Shown one piece after another: positions 14,741 through 23,590 of a DNA stretch of 42,874 nucleotides (its first letter is position 1; each line of letters starts with the position of its first letter). The translations under genes and the position numbers were made by a program. The notes beneath the pieces are model-generated. The model worked only from the letters and a program-made list of their open reading frames with translations. It was not told the origin of the DNA and made no database searches. The stretch is from a virus. The stretch covers positions 1 to 42,874 of IMG/VR virus record IMGVR_UViG_3300030001_000003; one strand, written 5' to 3'.

Positions 14741-15151
14741 ATGAAATTTAGTAGCCTGAAATTTAGCAACTTAATTGAAGCAGAAAAAAAACGGAAAAGG
14801 ATAACCAATAACCAGGTTATGGCTATTGCGATGGGTATTTCTAAGCAGACTATCGAAAATGTGATGAATGGGATTACTGTTCCGTCAGTTGTTAAACTTT
14901 GTGAGATAGCAACGTACTTGAAAGTAGATATAAATGAGTTTTTTGAATATGATAAGGGGGAAATACAAAACAATATAGTGTCTTCACTTAATCCTGAATA
15001 TATGAAGGAAAAAGATGAAAATCCCTATAAACTGCTTTTCGAGATGCAAAAGCAAATTAATGATATAATAATTGAAAATGCAGACTTAAAAGTGGAAAAT
15101 GGACGTCTAAAAAACGGATATGCACCCGTCCAGGATGCGAACGCAGGATAA
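14741..15151 (+). CDS. XRE-family (CI-like) repressor
   Basis: 136 aa. Residues about 8-65 form an XRE HTH: NLIEAEKKRKRITNNQVMAI, then GISKQTIENVMNGITVPSVVKLCEIATYLKVDINEFF, with the recognition helix around SKQTIENVMNG. The C-terminal 60 aa is a probable coiled coil (LLFEMQKQINDII, ENADLKVENGRLK) that could dimerise, in place of a LexA-type peptidase. Without that peptidase, induction would not be by RecA-driven self-cleavage. It reads rightward next to the integrase and opposite the early genes, the usual lysogeny-switch layout. Confidence 0.82.
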   Translation: MKFSSLKFSNLIEAEKKRKRITNNQVMAIAMGISKQTIENVMNGITVPSVVKLCEIATYLKVDINEFFEYDKGEIQNNIVSSLNPEYMKEKDENPYKLLFEMQKQINDIIIENADLKVENGRLKNGYAPVQDANAG

Positions 15152-15172
15152 TAATGTATATACTTTATCCTG
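15144..15172. promoter_or_regulatory. Inverted repeat at the end of the repressor gene
   Basis: Arms caggata (15144-15150) and tatcctg (15166-15172) flank a loop that holds gtatatac. There is no T-run, so it is a weak terminator at best. The shared gtatatac core with 14677-14688 favours an operator. Confidence 0.35.
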
Positions 15173-15223
15173 TAATAAAAATTTTACTTATCATTCAAAT
15201 AGCATCGTAAAAATAAACCTCTT

Positions 15224-15412
15224 ATGAAAAAAGTATCCGGATCAGAAATTGAATTAATCAATGACAGCTTTCAGGAAGAATATGTCAAATTGACAAAGTT
15301 ATTATTTATTGGAAACGAGGTACGTGAAGTAGAAGAAAAGCAAATTAAAGTCATTGTCGATAAATGTATTATCGAACTGAAGCGATTCAATAAACTAACC
15401 ATTTTAAAATGA
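15224..15412 (+). CDS. Small helical protein between repressor and integrase
   Basis: 62 aa, starting MKKVSGSEIELINDSFQEEY, charged and almost entirely helical, ending ELKRFNKLTILK. It reads in the same direction as the repressor and integrase. Position suggests an integration/excision helper or small regulator, but it lacks a recognisable winged-helix excisionase motif. Function unknown. Confidence 0.5.
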   Translation: MKKVSGSEIELINDSFQEEYVKLTKLLFIGNEVREVEEKQIKVIVDKCIIELKRFNKLTILK

Positions 15413-15425
15413 TTTTTTTTGACTT

Positions 15426-15448
15426 GTACCGGGACAAATACGGGACAA
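15426..15448 (+). repeat. Integrase-region direct repeat, copy A
   Basis: This 23-bp sequence (gtaccgggacaaatacgggacaa in full; 20-base core accgggacaaatacgggaca) recurs at 15589-15611 with one mismatch. Each copy contains two cgggaca half-sites 12 bp apart. Placement in the gene-free DNA just upstream of the integrase fits arm-type integrase or excisionase sites of attP. Confidence 0.7.
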
Positions 15449-15588
15449 TACCATATAAAACCTTGAAAAACAACCGTTGATTATCAGCATACTTACAAAG
15501 TAGATTATAAGAAAAAGAATCTTGTCACCCCGACAAAAAAGTATATAACAAATTAATTTAAAGCAATTTACACCGCTTTATTAAAATA

Positions 15589-15611
15589 GTACCGGGACAC
15601 ATACGGGACAA
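15589..15611 (+). repeat. Integrase-region direct repeat, copy B
   Basis: Second copy, 163 bp after copy A, with one a/c mismatch. The 15413-15658 stretch between the small gene and the integrase holds both copies and AT-rich DNA. It is the best candidate for attP, though the crossover core cannot be identified without the host junctions. Confidence 0.7.
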
Positions 15612-15658
15612 CTCTTTTCTTCTAATCATTTTTACGTTATGCGTTGATAATCATTTCA

Positions 15659-16852
15659 ATGCATAATAAAAAAATGCCAACAACTTCCAAAAATCAAAAC
15701 AGTTCGCTCAAGGAGATACTTTCGTATTCTCCCCCAAAACTGCACACAGGTGTCGAATGGTACATTGGCTTTAATGCCTTCGATCCATCAAAAGGAGCCA
15801 TGCATCGCAAAAAAATAAAGTTAAATTTTATCGAAAAGATCGGAGAACGTCGTAAATATGCCGATGGATTGATAAAGAGGTTGAATGTAAAACTCGAAAA
15901 TGGTTGGAATCCATGGGTTGAAAGTGAAAATGGGAAAGCATACCATACTTTTGATGAAGTATGCGAACATTACAAAAAATATATTGAAAAATTACACCTT
16001 GATGGAGTTCACAGAAAAGATACGTATGTTTCTAATATGTCTTATATGAGGAATATCCAACAATTCAATAATCAACGAAAGAATAAGATCACCTATATTT
16101 ATCAGTTTGATGGGCTATTTATTGATGATATGTTAGAGTACATTTATATTGAAAGGGATAATTGTGCGCAAACCCGTAATAATTACCTTGGTTTTGCGCG
16201 AACGTTCAGTTCCTTCCTTGTGCAACACCGATATGTAAAAGTTAAACCATCAGAAGGGATGCCAATGATCAGCAAAAAGAAGATTAAGAAGCAAAGGATC
16301 ATCATTGCGGAGAAAGATATGATTAAGTTGAAAGAATACCTGGATCTAAAAAATAAAAACTACCTGTTAGCATCCTATTTACTTCATTACTGTTTTATAC
16401 GGCCAACTGAAATGAGCCAACTCAAGATTGAAAATATATCATTGATCAATCAGACATTATATATTGATGAAAGTATTTCAAAAAACCGTACTTCCGGAGT
16501 TATTACATTGCCGGCCAAAGTAATTCATTTAATGATTGAATTGAAATTATTCGATTACCCTGGTGACTATTACATTTTTTCAGATAAATGTAAACCAGGT
16601 AAAATAATGAAAAGTGAAAAACAATTCCGTGATTTTTGGCAGAACCATGTCCGTAAGGACTTGAAATTTACAAAATCATACAAATTCTATTCACTCAAAG
16701 ATACAGGAATTACCAATATGCTACGTAAAATGGATAAGATTAGTGTTCGGGACCAAGCACGACATGCCAGTATTCTAACTACCGATATGTATACGCCTCA
16801 TGACCTTCAAGAAGCAAATCATCTGATAATAAATCATGACGGTGATTTCTAA
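15659..16852 (+). CDS. int: Tyrosine recombinase (phage integrase)
   Basis: 397 aa from the first ATG; the frame extends upstream only with a TTG. It has an N-terminal SAM-like core-binding domain (about 95-205). The catalytic domain contains Arg in YCFIRPTEMSQLK, a beta-hairpin lysine region KNRTSGVITLP, YSLKDTGITNML (Asp in place of the first His), QARHASILTTDMYTP with the second His and the nucleophilic Tyr near the C-terminus. This pattern is usual for Bacteroidales mobile-element integrases. It supports a temperate life style with site-specific integration. It reads rightward, convergent with the tail-tip gene. Confidence 0.92.
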   Translation: MHNKKMPTTSKNQNSSLKEILSYSPPKLHTGVEWYIGFNAFDPSKGAMHRKKIKLNFIEKIGERRKYADGLIKRLNVKLENGWNPWVESENGKAYHTFDEVCEHYKKYIEKLHLDGVHRKDTYVSNMSYMRNIQQFNNQRKNKITYIYQFDGLFIDDMLEYIYIERDNCAQTRNNYLGFARTFSSFLVQHRYVKVKPSEGMPMISKKKIKKQRIIIAEKDMIKLKEYLDLKNKNYLLASYLLHYCFIRPTEMSQLKIENISLINQTLYIDESISKNRTSGVITLPAKVIHLMIELKLFDYPGDYYIFSDKCKPGKIMKSEKQFRDFWQNHVRKDLKFTKSYKFYSLKDTGITNMLRKMDKISVRDQARHASILTTDMYTPHDLQEANHLIINHDGDF

Positions 16853-16859
16853 AAAATAT

Positions 16860-16888
16860 ATGATGGCGAAGTTCTATTTCGCCATCAT
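16860..16888. terminator. Bidirectional terminator between integrase and tail genes
   Basis: An 11-bp perfect stem (atgatggcgaa / ttcgccatcat, arms 16860-16870 and 16878-16888) is followed rightward by ttatttaat and, on the other strand, by tatattttt. It sits between two convergent stop codons and can serve both. Confidence 0.85.
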
Positions 16889-18643
16889 TTATTTAATCAT
16901 CCTATAAAACGTTCCTTTTACAGTTGTTTGCTTCTCTGATTTTATCCTTTCAAACGTTATTGGCATATATTTTAGGTTATTGATGATAAATATATTATTT
17001 GCTCGGATATCAGGGCCATCGATCATGTAGAACGTATATTCTTTATCTGTATCTATAACATTTTGTATTTTATAGTCAGTTACGATTCCAAGCGGTCCTC
17101 TTAATCTCAAAGATTCTGGAGCTTGAAAGAATCCATTAGCATATGATGGTTCCATAATAATATCATTATGGGATAATGGATAATTAGTTTCTGTGACTTG
17201 TCCTATTGAATCGTAACTTTTACACAATCTGATTCTACCGGTATATAATGAAACTTCAATTATATTAATCCTGGAAACATCCTTTTCTCCTTTTTCGACT
17301 AAATCAATAAATCCAACCTCCGCCGGTATAAAGTAATCATTACTACTTAAAGGCATCTGATAAGACGCATTAGTAGTTCCAGATAATGCAGGTATTGTAA
17401 CATAATTTACAAACATTGCAGATGGACATAATTTAAGAGTAAGTATTTTATCTCGAGAATCACCGTATGGAGTAAATTTATTTATCAAACACATAATTGT
17501 AGTACCACTTTGTTCGGAAGTCAGTGGTATTTTCGGTGTTAAGCCACCAGAATTTCTCGAAAAATAATCGTAAGTAGTATCAATATTCCTGTATATCATT
17601 AATTTATTTTCATTAATAGAGCTTGGGAAAAATGGATTATGATATTCAATTAGTTTGCATTTATTTAAAATATCATCATTTAAATTATGGTATTTAAAAT
17701 AATCATTATCAGGAAAATCATATGCTACAGTAGTATAATCAAATCTTGAATTTTTAGGAGTCTGTGAAAAATCCCTCGTAAAGCTATCTAAAACTTTATT
17801 TATAATAACTTCCTTTTTATTTGAGATATTTGATTGAAGTCTTACTATTGATATTGATTTATCCACAGCATTCACATAAAACAAAACGTTAAAGAAACAT
17901 TCTATTGCATCAATAAATTCGGATATTGTCATGTCAGGTAGTACATCTGCATAGTTTAATGATTTCACCGAATTTACTAAAAACATTTTTTTTGCACGTG
18001 TATCTGATTCTAATATATTTGACTTAAGCGAATAACCCAATAACTCAGGAAGTCGGTTGATATAGTACAGTAAATAGGGTTGCATTACTATATCACCACT
18101 TATAGCGTTCATATCTAAGTTATAATCATTTGCAATTACGTTACCAAGTTTAACTGGTGTACAAACATAATTCTGCATCCAGGACGTATGAAAATAAAAC
18201 GGCGGTACCGGCGTATTTTCATATTTTCCATAACCAGGGTAATTCAACGATTGAAATGCTTTTCCAAAATCAATTGCAGTTTCAGTTCCCCACCCTTCCA
18301 GTTCCCATATTTTCTTTTCGTTTTTGGCAATATAATTCAGTTCTGAATTACCTGCCACAAACTGAAATATCACATCGATATCCGTATTAGTTGAAATAAT
18401 GATAGTACCGGAACGTGGAGAACCGTCAATTATCATCCGTGCCGGTGCCGTTTTGGTGATGGTTGCCAGATTAATCCGGTTCAGGAATCCAAAGACTATT
18501 GCATTTTGTGGATTACGAAGCGATAAGGTTATATCCAGGGTAAATTCACCGTTATTGGTGATCTCCGGATTTTCTTCTATCAGGGTAAATGAAAAATCAG
18601 AAGGAAGAACAACTTCCCGTTCGTTTACAAATAATTGTATCAT
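16889..18643 (-). CDS. Tail-tip/baseplate protein downstream of the tape measure
   Basis: 584 aa, coupled to the tape measure gene by ATGA. It is beta-rich, starting MIQLFVNEREVVLPSDFSFT. The N-terminal 100 aa resembles a distal-tail-like domain and a middle segment (MTISEFIDAIECFFNVLFYV, about 236-255) is helical. In siphoviruses the gene after the tape measure encodes a distal tail or tail-associated protein, which suits this one. It is the last gene of its unit, before the bidirectional terminator. Specific function not recognised. Confidence 0.7.
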   Translation of the reverse strand: MIQLFVNEREVVLPSDFSFTLIEENPEITNNGEFTLDITLSLRNPQNAIVFGFLNRINLATITKTAPARMIIDGSPRSGTIIISTNTDIDVIFQFVAGNSELNYIAKNEKKIWELEGWGTETAIDFGKAFQSLNYPGYGKYENTPVPPFYFHTSWMQNYVCTPVKLGNVIANDYNLDMNAISGDIVMQPYLLYYINRLPELLGYSLKSNILESDTRAKKMFLVNSVKSLNYADVLPDMTISEFIDAIECFFNVLFYVNAVDKSISIVRLQSNISNKKEVIINKVLDSFTRDFSQTPKNSRFDYTTVAYDFPDNDYFKYHNLNDDILNKCKLIEYHNPFFPSSINENKLMIYRNIDTTYDYFSRNSGGLTPKIPLTSEQSGTTIMCLINKFTPYGDSRDKILTLKLCPSAMFVNYVTIPALSGTTNASYQMPLSSNDYFIPAEVGFIDLVEKGEKDVSRINIIEVSLYTGRIRLCKSYDSIGQVTETNYPLSHNDIIMEPSYANGFFQAPESLRLRGPLGIVTDYKIQNVIDTDKEYTFYMIDGPDIRANNIFIINNLKYMPITFERIKSEKQTTVKGTFYRMIK

Positions 18644-21600
18644 CGTTTCCCGTTATTAACCAGTTTATTATAATCATCCAATTTTTTAGCGACCCCTTTT
18701 TCTCCAGATATCGTCAAGTTTGTTTCTATCCCGTTATCCAGATGATCATTTAGCCGGTTAACTGCCGAAACAACTGCCAACATATAATCTCCCGTTGAAG
18801 TTGGTTCATTTCCTTTACGTGAATTTGATCCGGTGGAAGTGGATATGCTATCCGAATACGTAGGTGACATGCGTAGGGCCTTTGATATCTGTTCTTTTGT
18901 GAGCGAGGAAACAGTACCGTTTTTCTGCGCTTCGTTGATTACATCAAACATTGGCCTTAGATTTGGATTCTGAACGGCCTCCATGGCACCAACAAACTCA
19001 CCTCCATGAACAATGCCCGTAGGGGTATACTTTCCTACATTAGGAGTAAAACCCGTTGTACCGGTCCATAGATTTTGTACTGCTGCCCTTTGTTGTACTG
19101 CAACCGCAATTTGTGCAGCCCCCATAACGCCCATCAATAAAGCCAACGGAATATTGGCACCAGCTTTGATTACCTGAAGCGCGGTTTCTGCAATGATCTT
19201 AGCAACATTAATCGCAAAATCAACATCGGCATACTTCTTTTTAATTGCTTTCTTTTCTTCCTCTATCTGGGTTTCAAGTTCTGTTGTATCCTGTCCGGCT
19301 GCTTTTGCTGCCTTTAGTTGCGCTGCATACTTATTATCCACCGACATTGTTTCAGCTTCCTGAAGGGATACTGACAGGTTTGAGGCGGCATTGGCAATAT
19401 CCGCTATGTCCTGTGCTAATTGTTCGGCTTTAGCCAGTTTAATTTTAGCAACATCAGTTTCATATCGTTTGATGGCTTTTTCTTTATTACCACCATTTTT
19501 AATAATCTCTGCAAGTTCTTTGGCATGAGCTTCTTTTAATACCTGCAGATCATCGTCAAACTCTTTTCGTTTATCCTTGAAAGTATTTATACCATACTTT
19601 TTTTCAATATCAACGATTGTTTTTTCAATTTCCTTTTTATCGGATATTCCTTTTTTAAGTATTTTCTTTTCTGCTTCGTGCTGTTCTTTTTGCGCTTCCT
19701 CTATTGCTTTATTGGATGCCAGAATAGCAGAAAGTTTTTCATCATCCGATTTAAACTGGAAGTCAAGTATATCACGTGCATGTTCCTGTGCAGCATCAAG
19801 CCTTGCATCGGCCAACGTTTTATCAAGTGCCAATATCGAATTATCATACTTATCCTGGGTAATGATTCCATTATCGAAGTTTTGATTTAATTCTTCACGC
19901 GTAAAATTATCAAAAATTACAATCGCATTTATTCGTTCATCCTGCAACGTTTTCAGCGATTTAAGTTTCAGTTTTTCCGCTTCGTCCTGTTGCTTCAAAT
20001 CAATGGTTGCAATCCTATCCTTTGCGTCCAGGTACTCTTTATCGCTGGTATTATAAAGATTTAGTTTCCATACTAACCCTTCACGTTCCACATTTATCAT
20101 ATTTTGATTATATACCTCCTCACTATCCAGATTATCCAAATGACGTTTTTTGAATTTAGTTTGTTCTTTTAATATCCATTTATCCATTTCGGCCAGTGAT
20201 TCTTTCTGAACATCTACATCACCTGAAGTATTTTTAGGTCCTGTTGTCGCTGGCTTACCGGTTATTTTAGCGGAATTTCTTAACCCTCCAAGTGCATTCG
20301 TATAGGCTACCGATTTTTTTACAGATAGAGTTAATGTATCAAGAAAGTCTTGTTTAGGTTTAATCACGGAAAACCAACCTGCATTATTTTGTTTATTTAA
20401 TGCAATTTCGGCTTGTAATTGCTTCATTGTTGCCTGATCTCTCTGATAAATACTTCTTTCTAAAGCTATTTTATCATTAATAAATTTAAGTTGGTCCTTT
20501 TGCGCAGGCATAAGCTTTTTCAATGATTCAATTCTTAACTTAGTACTTCGTTCTATAGAAGTCTCTTCGTTCTGTGCCGCGTTTTTAGTCAGAGTACTAA
20601 ATGCATTTAGCGCCTCGGTTCCAAATTGTATTATTCTTCTTGTAGCATTGGCAAGTGGACCTTTACCATCTTCCAGGGCTAACAGGAAAGCATCCCATGA
20701 CGACGACATATTATCCACATCTCCGGAAAGATTATCTGTAGCGATAAGCATTTGCTCCATGGCAACTCCGGTTCCGGTAACTTGTGTATTTAATTCTTCA
20801 AACCGTGTTTTATTTTGAAATAATATCTGGGCAAGTCCAAAAAATTCAGTACCAAATTTCTTTTGTAAAGCGATATTATCACCGGATATACTTTGGTTAT
20901 TATCAATAGCTTTATTCAAGTCAAAAAGTCCGTTGGTATAATTTTTTGTATCTCCCTGTAGTTTTACAAGTACCCCTTTAAATCCGGTACCGGCAGTTTC
21001 GGCTTTGATGCCTTTTTCGCCGAATAGTTCCATTACGGCTACCGTCTGTTCAAGAGTCATATTGGCCGATTTGGCAATGGTACCTACCTTACTTACTGAT
21101 TCTCCCAGGTAATCTACTTCAACGGCTCCAAACTTAGAACCTGCAGCCAGAACGTTGATAGTCCGGTCACTTTCCATAGCCGAAAGTCCAAACTGGTTCA
21201 TAATGGTAGTTACGGCCTTAGTAGACTCAGTAAGGTCCATACCCGTTGCCTTACTTAATGTCAATACCGATTGCGTAACATCCTTCAATGCACTTACATT
21301 ACTCAGTAACTCAGGCTTGGCACTACCTACCAGTTTCATAGCTGTTACAATTTCTACAGCCGATTTACCATATTCTTTTGCCAAATCGATAGCATGATTT
21401 TTAAGGTAATCAAGATCCTTTCCTGTAGCTCCAGTAAGGGCTGATAATTCGGAAACAGACTTGGCAAATTCCATGGAGTGCTTCACTAAAGCAACAAAGG
21501 CGGTACCCACTGTAGCAATCACGCCTAATCCAAGCATGAGTTTATTTTTAAAAAGCATCTCAATGCTATCACCAACTCCGGTTAATGAACGTCCGATCCA

Positions 21601-21891
21601 ACCCATTGCACCCGGAAGTTCAGACATCCTGTTCATAAAGCCATCAAGACCCTTAGTGGTATTGGCATATTGTGAAGCGACGTCAGCCAGTTTATCTTTA
21701 TGCTCGTTTAAAATCGACTTCAAATATCCTATCTTTTGCCCTTGTTTCACATAATCATCTGCACCAATAGTCATATTAGCCTGCTCATTGCTGAGTTTCC
21801 TCATTTCGCCAGTAATACCCTTCACAGAGTTCGTTACTTCAGATCCATCAATGAAAATAGAAATCCCTCTTTTTGCTATTTTATCAGCCAT
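18640..21891 (-). CDS. Tail tape measure protein
   Basis: 1083 aa. Residues about 130-330 match the TP901-type tape measure core (SALTGATGKDLDYLKNHAID, TLSKATGMDLTESTKAVTTI, GTGFKGVLVKLQ). Long charged coiled coils fill about 450-870 (repeated KK/EE-rich helices), and a hydrophobic stretch near 905-950 (AINVAKIIAETALQVIKAGA, PLALLMGVMGAAQIAVAV) may act as the membrane-interacting part. At about 0.15 nm per residue this length would set a tail of roughly 160 nm (inference). It indicates a long-tailed siphovirus-like particle. It is the second gene of the unit starting at the promoter 22416-22451. Confidence 0.93.
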   Translation of the reverse strand: MADKIAKRGISIFIDGSEVTNSVKGITGEMRKLSNEQANMTIGADDYVKQGQKIGYLKSILNEHKDKLADVASQYANTTKGLDGFMNRMSELPGAMGWIGRSLTGVGDSIEMLFKNKLMLGLGVIATVGTAFVALVKHSMEFAKSVSELSALTGATGKDLDYLKNHAIDLAKEYGKSAVEIVTAMKLVGSAKPELLSNVSALKDVTQSVLTLSKATGMDLTESTKAVTTIMNQFGLSAMESDRTINVLAAGSKFGAVEVDYLGESVSKVGTIAKSANMTLEQTVAVMELFGEKGIKAETAGTGFKGVLVKLQGDTKNYTNGLFDLNKAIDNNQSISGDNIALQKKFGTEFFGLAQILFQNKTRFEELNTQVTGTGVAMEQMLIATDNLSGDVDNMSSSWDAFLLALEDGKGPLANATRRIIQFGTEALNAFSTLTKNAAQNEETSIERSTKLRIESLKKLMPAQKDQLKFINDKIALERSIYQRDQATMKQLQAEIALNKQNNAGWFSVIKPKQDFLDTLTLSVKKSVAYTNALGGLRNSAKITGKPATTGPKNTSGDVDVQKESLAEMDKWILKEQTKFKKRHLDNLDSEEVYNQNMINVEREGLVWKLNLYNTSDKEYLDAKDRIATIDLKQQDEAEKLKLKSLKTLQDERINAIVIFDNFTREELNQNFDNGIITQDKYDNSILALDKTLADARLDAAQEHARDILDFQFKSDDEKLSAILASNKAIEEAQKEQHEAEKKILKKGISDKKEIEKTIVDIEKKYGINTFKDKRKEFDDDLQVLKEAHAKELAEIIKNGGNKEKAIKRYETDVAKIKLAKAEQLAQDIADIANAASNLSVSLQEAETMSVDNKYAAQLKAAKAAGQDTTELETQIEEEKKAIKKKYADVDFAINVAKIIAETALQVIKAGANIPLALLMGVMGAAQIAVAVQQRAAVQNLWTGTTGFTPNVGKYTPTGIVHGGEFVGAMEAVQNPNLRPMFDVINEAQKNGTVSSLTKEQISKALRMSPTYSDSISTSTGSNSRKGNEPTSTGDYMLAVVSAVNRLNDHLDNGIETNLTISGEKGVAKKLDDYNKLVNNGKR

Positions 21892-21892
21892 T

Positions 21893-22396
21893 TTATAGTT
21901 TTTTTGTTATGGTAGACTTTGACATTTTTTTGAGCAGTAACTTCATTATTTTATCACCATAATATTCCTGTGAAATATCGGCTAAATCATTAAATCCAAG
22001 TTTGATTTCAACGTCAAACCAGTCGTTTGGAGTTCGTCCAGCATGGTTTCCATAAACTATCCTCATCTTATTGATATCTCTCTTACTATCTCCTCTTTTA
22101 AGCATGCGTTGTTGTTCTGGGTTTGTAAGTCTTCGTCCTGCTATTAACTGACCACCAACACGTATATATCCACGACCTACACCATAATGAATATATACTC
22201 CATGTCTTTCAAAATTAAAAGTAATACGGTTAGCTTCACCATAAAAAAGGCTGACGCGTTGAGTTATTGACTTTCGTAATGCCCCAGATACTGACGGAGC
22301 ATTTGAAGCAACTCTCCTTTTAGTTGTAATACTCCAACCTTTAACTTTTTGGTTATAATCGTCAGTAGATATAAGTCTGGGTGTCTGATCATTCAT
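21893..22396 (-). CDS. Putative virion protein upstream of the tape measure
   Basis: 167 aa, basic, one base before the tape measure gene. It contains ERHGVYIHYGVGRGYIRVGG (about 63-82), VYGNHAGRTPNDWFD and a basic tail. The pattern ALRKSITQRV ... GVYIHYGVGRGY is reminiscent of HK97-gp10-like head-tail/tail-completion proteins, but that is a weak resemblance. It is the first gene after the late promoter motif at 22416-22451. Confidence 0.65.
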   Translation of the reverse strand: MNDQTPRLISTDDYNQKVKGWSITTKRRVASNAPSVSGALRKSITQRVSLFYGEANRITFNFERHGVYIHYGVGRGYIRVGGQLIAGRRLTNPEQQRMLKRGDSKRDINKMRIVYGNHAGRTPNDWFDVEIKLGFNDLADISQEYYGDKIMKLLLKKMSKSTITKKL

Positions 22397-22415
22397 AATT
22401 CTTATTTTGAGTATA

Positions 22416-22451
22416 CAAATTTCGTCATTAACCCAGGGCAGGAAAAGGACA
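22416..22451 (-). promoter_or_regulatory. Late promoter-like motif, copy 2 (tape measure unit)
   Basis: Minus strand: TGTCCTTTT, 19 nt, GAAATTTG. It lies 19 nt upstream of the ATG at 22396 and abuts the T-run of the preceding terminator. Confidence 0.78.
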
Positions 22452-22485
22452 AAAAAAATGCTCCGACCTTCACAGGCAGGAGCAT
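22451..22485 (-). terminator. Terminator after the 22530-22943 gene
   Basis: ATGCTCC pairs with GGAGCAT (arms 22479-22485 and 22458-22464), with extra pairs around a TGTGAA loop, followed by eight T. The loop and stem sequence closely match the terminator at 34182-34219, so the two may share descent. Confidence 0.85.
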
Positions 22486-22529
22486 CATAAATAAATCAAT
22501 TAAATCTAATACTATGAAAAAATCACGAA

Positions 22530-22943
22530 TCAAACATGTCGGGCAGTGTTATTAGTAGGTAGTATGTAGTATGTAGTCGGTAGTAGGTAATTGGTAGTTA
22601 TGAGCAAGTATGGCGTATAACTATAATTATGAGTATAGATTTTGATATTATTACTTACCGACACCTGTGCGTATATACCGGGATCTATTTTATTAAAAGG
22701 TTCTGGTTTAAATAGAATTCCTGTTATAAAGTTACCCGTGGTACCAACATCCACCGCTTTGAAATTTAAAACTACCTGAGCAGTCTCAAAATTAACGGCA
22801 TTGATAACCGGCATAACCTGATAAACATGTTCTACCTGAATACATCCCCCTTTAGGGGTTAGGGATTCTTTCCCAACATCGGAGGCTATTGCTAACGAAA
22901 ACGTCAGCGAGAATAGCGCAAGAAAAAAAATCAATCTTTTCAT
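22530..22943 (-). CDS. Secreted hypothetical protein
   Basis: 137 aa with a Sec signal peptide (KRLIFFLALFSLTFSLAIAS, 2-21; likely cleavage near ASD). The mature part is beta-rich (VLNFKAVDVGTTGNFITGI). The C-terminal 30 codons run through a GTAGTATGTAGT-type microsatellite (22555-22600), giving a Tyr/Thr/Leu-rich tail that may be a recent frame extension. A CCCCTAAAGGGG element lies in frame directly after the signal peptide. It is a single-gene unit between late promoter copy 3 and a strong terminator. Possibly a lysogenic or host-surface factor. Confidence 0.6.
   Translation of the reverse strand: MKRLIFFLALFSLTFSLAIASDVGKESLTPKGGCIQVEHVYQVMPVINAVNFETAQVVLNFKAVDVGTTGNFITGILFKPEPFNKIDPGIYAQVSVSNNIKIYTHNYSYTPYLLITTNYLLPTTYYILPTNNTARHV
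22846..22871 (-). repeat. CCCCTAAAGGGG repeat element, copy 2 (in coding sequence)
   Basis: Minus strand reads AAAGAATCCCTAACCCC followed by TAAAGGGGG. It encodes KESLTPKGG just after the signal peptide of the secreted protein. Confidence 0.85.
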
Positions 22944-22988
22944 AAATAATTTTTTTGTTGTGAATACTAATTGTTTTTAAATTGAATG

Positions 22989-23024
22989 CAAATATCTATT
23001 AAAAAATTTAGCAGATAAAGGACA
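22989..23024 (-). promoter_or_regulatory. Late promoter-like motif, copy 3
   Basis: Minus strand: TGTCCTTTA, 19 nt, GATATTTG. It ends 45 nt upstream of the ATG at 22943, the longest leader among the six. Confidence 0.68.
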
Positions 23025-23035
23025 TAAAATGATAA

Positions 23036-23590
23036 TCAGATAAATCTTCCTATAAACGGGATCTTCCTTAAAAAAAACATTCCTATCAGCCCAATAACGA
23101 TACCACTAATCAACCACTTCCACCAGTTACTCACCGGAGTTTCCTTTGATTCCGATTTACTTGTAAGAGTTGAATTTACTTTTTGAAGACTATCAACTTT
23201 AGATTGAAGTTCGCGGGTATAACCAACCTGCAAATTAAGTTTCTCAGTCAATCCCTCCTGTATCTGAATATCCTTTTCGTTAGATTCTTTTACTATCTTA
23301 GTAGTTTCACGAATTACCGGTGGTTTATTGGTTCCCGGGACAATCGGTTTTGTTGGATCGTAATCAGTTGTTTTAGTTTCAATAGTCTTATTCTTCTTTT
23401 CCGAAGAATCCGTTTTCTTATCCGAAGTTTTTAAAGACTGATCACTCACAGAACCGGTCTGTTTTTCGTCCAGCTTTTTTGATACTGAAGTATCTATTTT
23501 TACGGTTGAAGAAACATTTGACTTTTCAAGTTTTTTTGTTCCGGAACACGAACAAATAAAAACCAAAAGGATAAATAGTATTTTTTTCAT
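23036..23590 (-). CDS. Candidate unimolecular spanin (lipoprotein with C-terminal TM)
   Basis: 184 aa. It has an N-terminal lipoprotein signal (KKILFILLVFICSCSG, lipobox cysteine at about 13-15), a long Lys/Ser/Thr-rich and coiled-coil periplasmic segment (about 20-150, including LTEKLNLQVGYTRELQSKVD), and a C-terminal transmembrane helix (WLISGIVIGLIGMFFL, about 160-175) with a basic end. Lipid anchor plus C-terminal TM in one chain is the topology of u-spanins such as T1 gp11, which join outer and inner membranes for the last lysis step. The start overlaps the endolysin stop by ATGA, supporting the lysis role. Not proven by homology. Confidence 0.72.
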   Translation of the reverse strand: MKKILFILLVFICSCSGTKKLEKSNVSSTVKIDTSVSKKLDEKQTGSVSDQSLKTSDKKTDSSEKKNKTIETKTTDYDPTKPIVPGTNKPPVIRETTKIVKESNEKDIQIQEGLTEKLNLQVGYTRELQSKVDSLQKVNSTLTSKSESKETPVSNWWKWLISGIVIGLIGMFFLRKIPFIGRFI

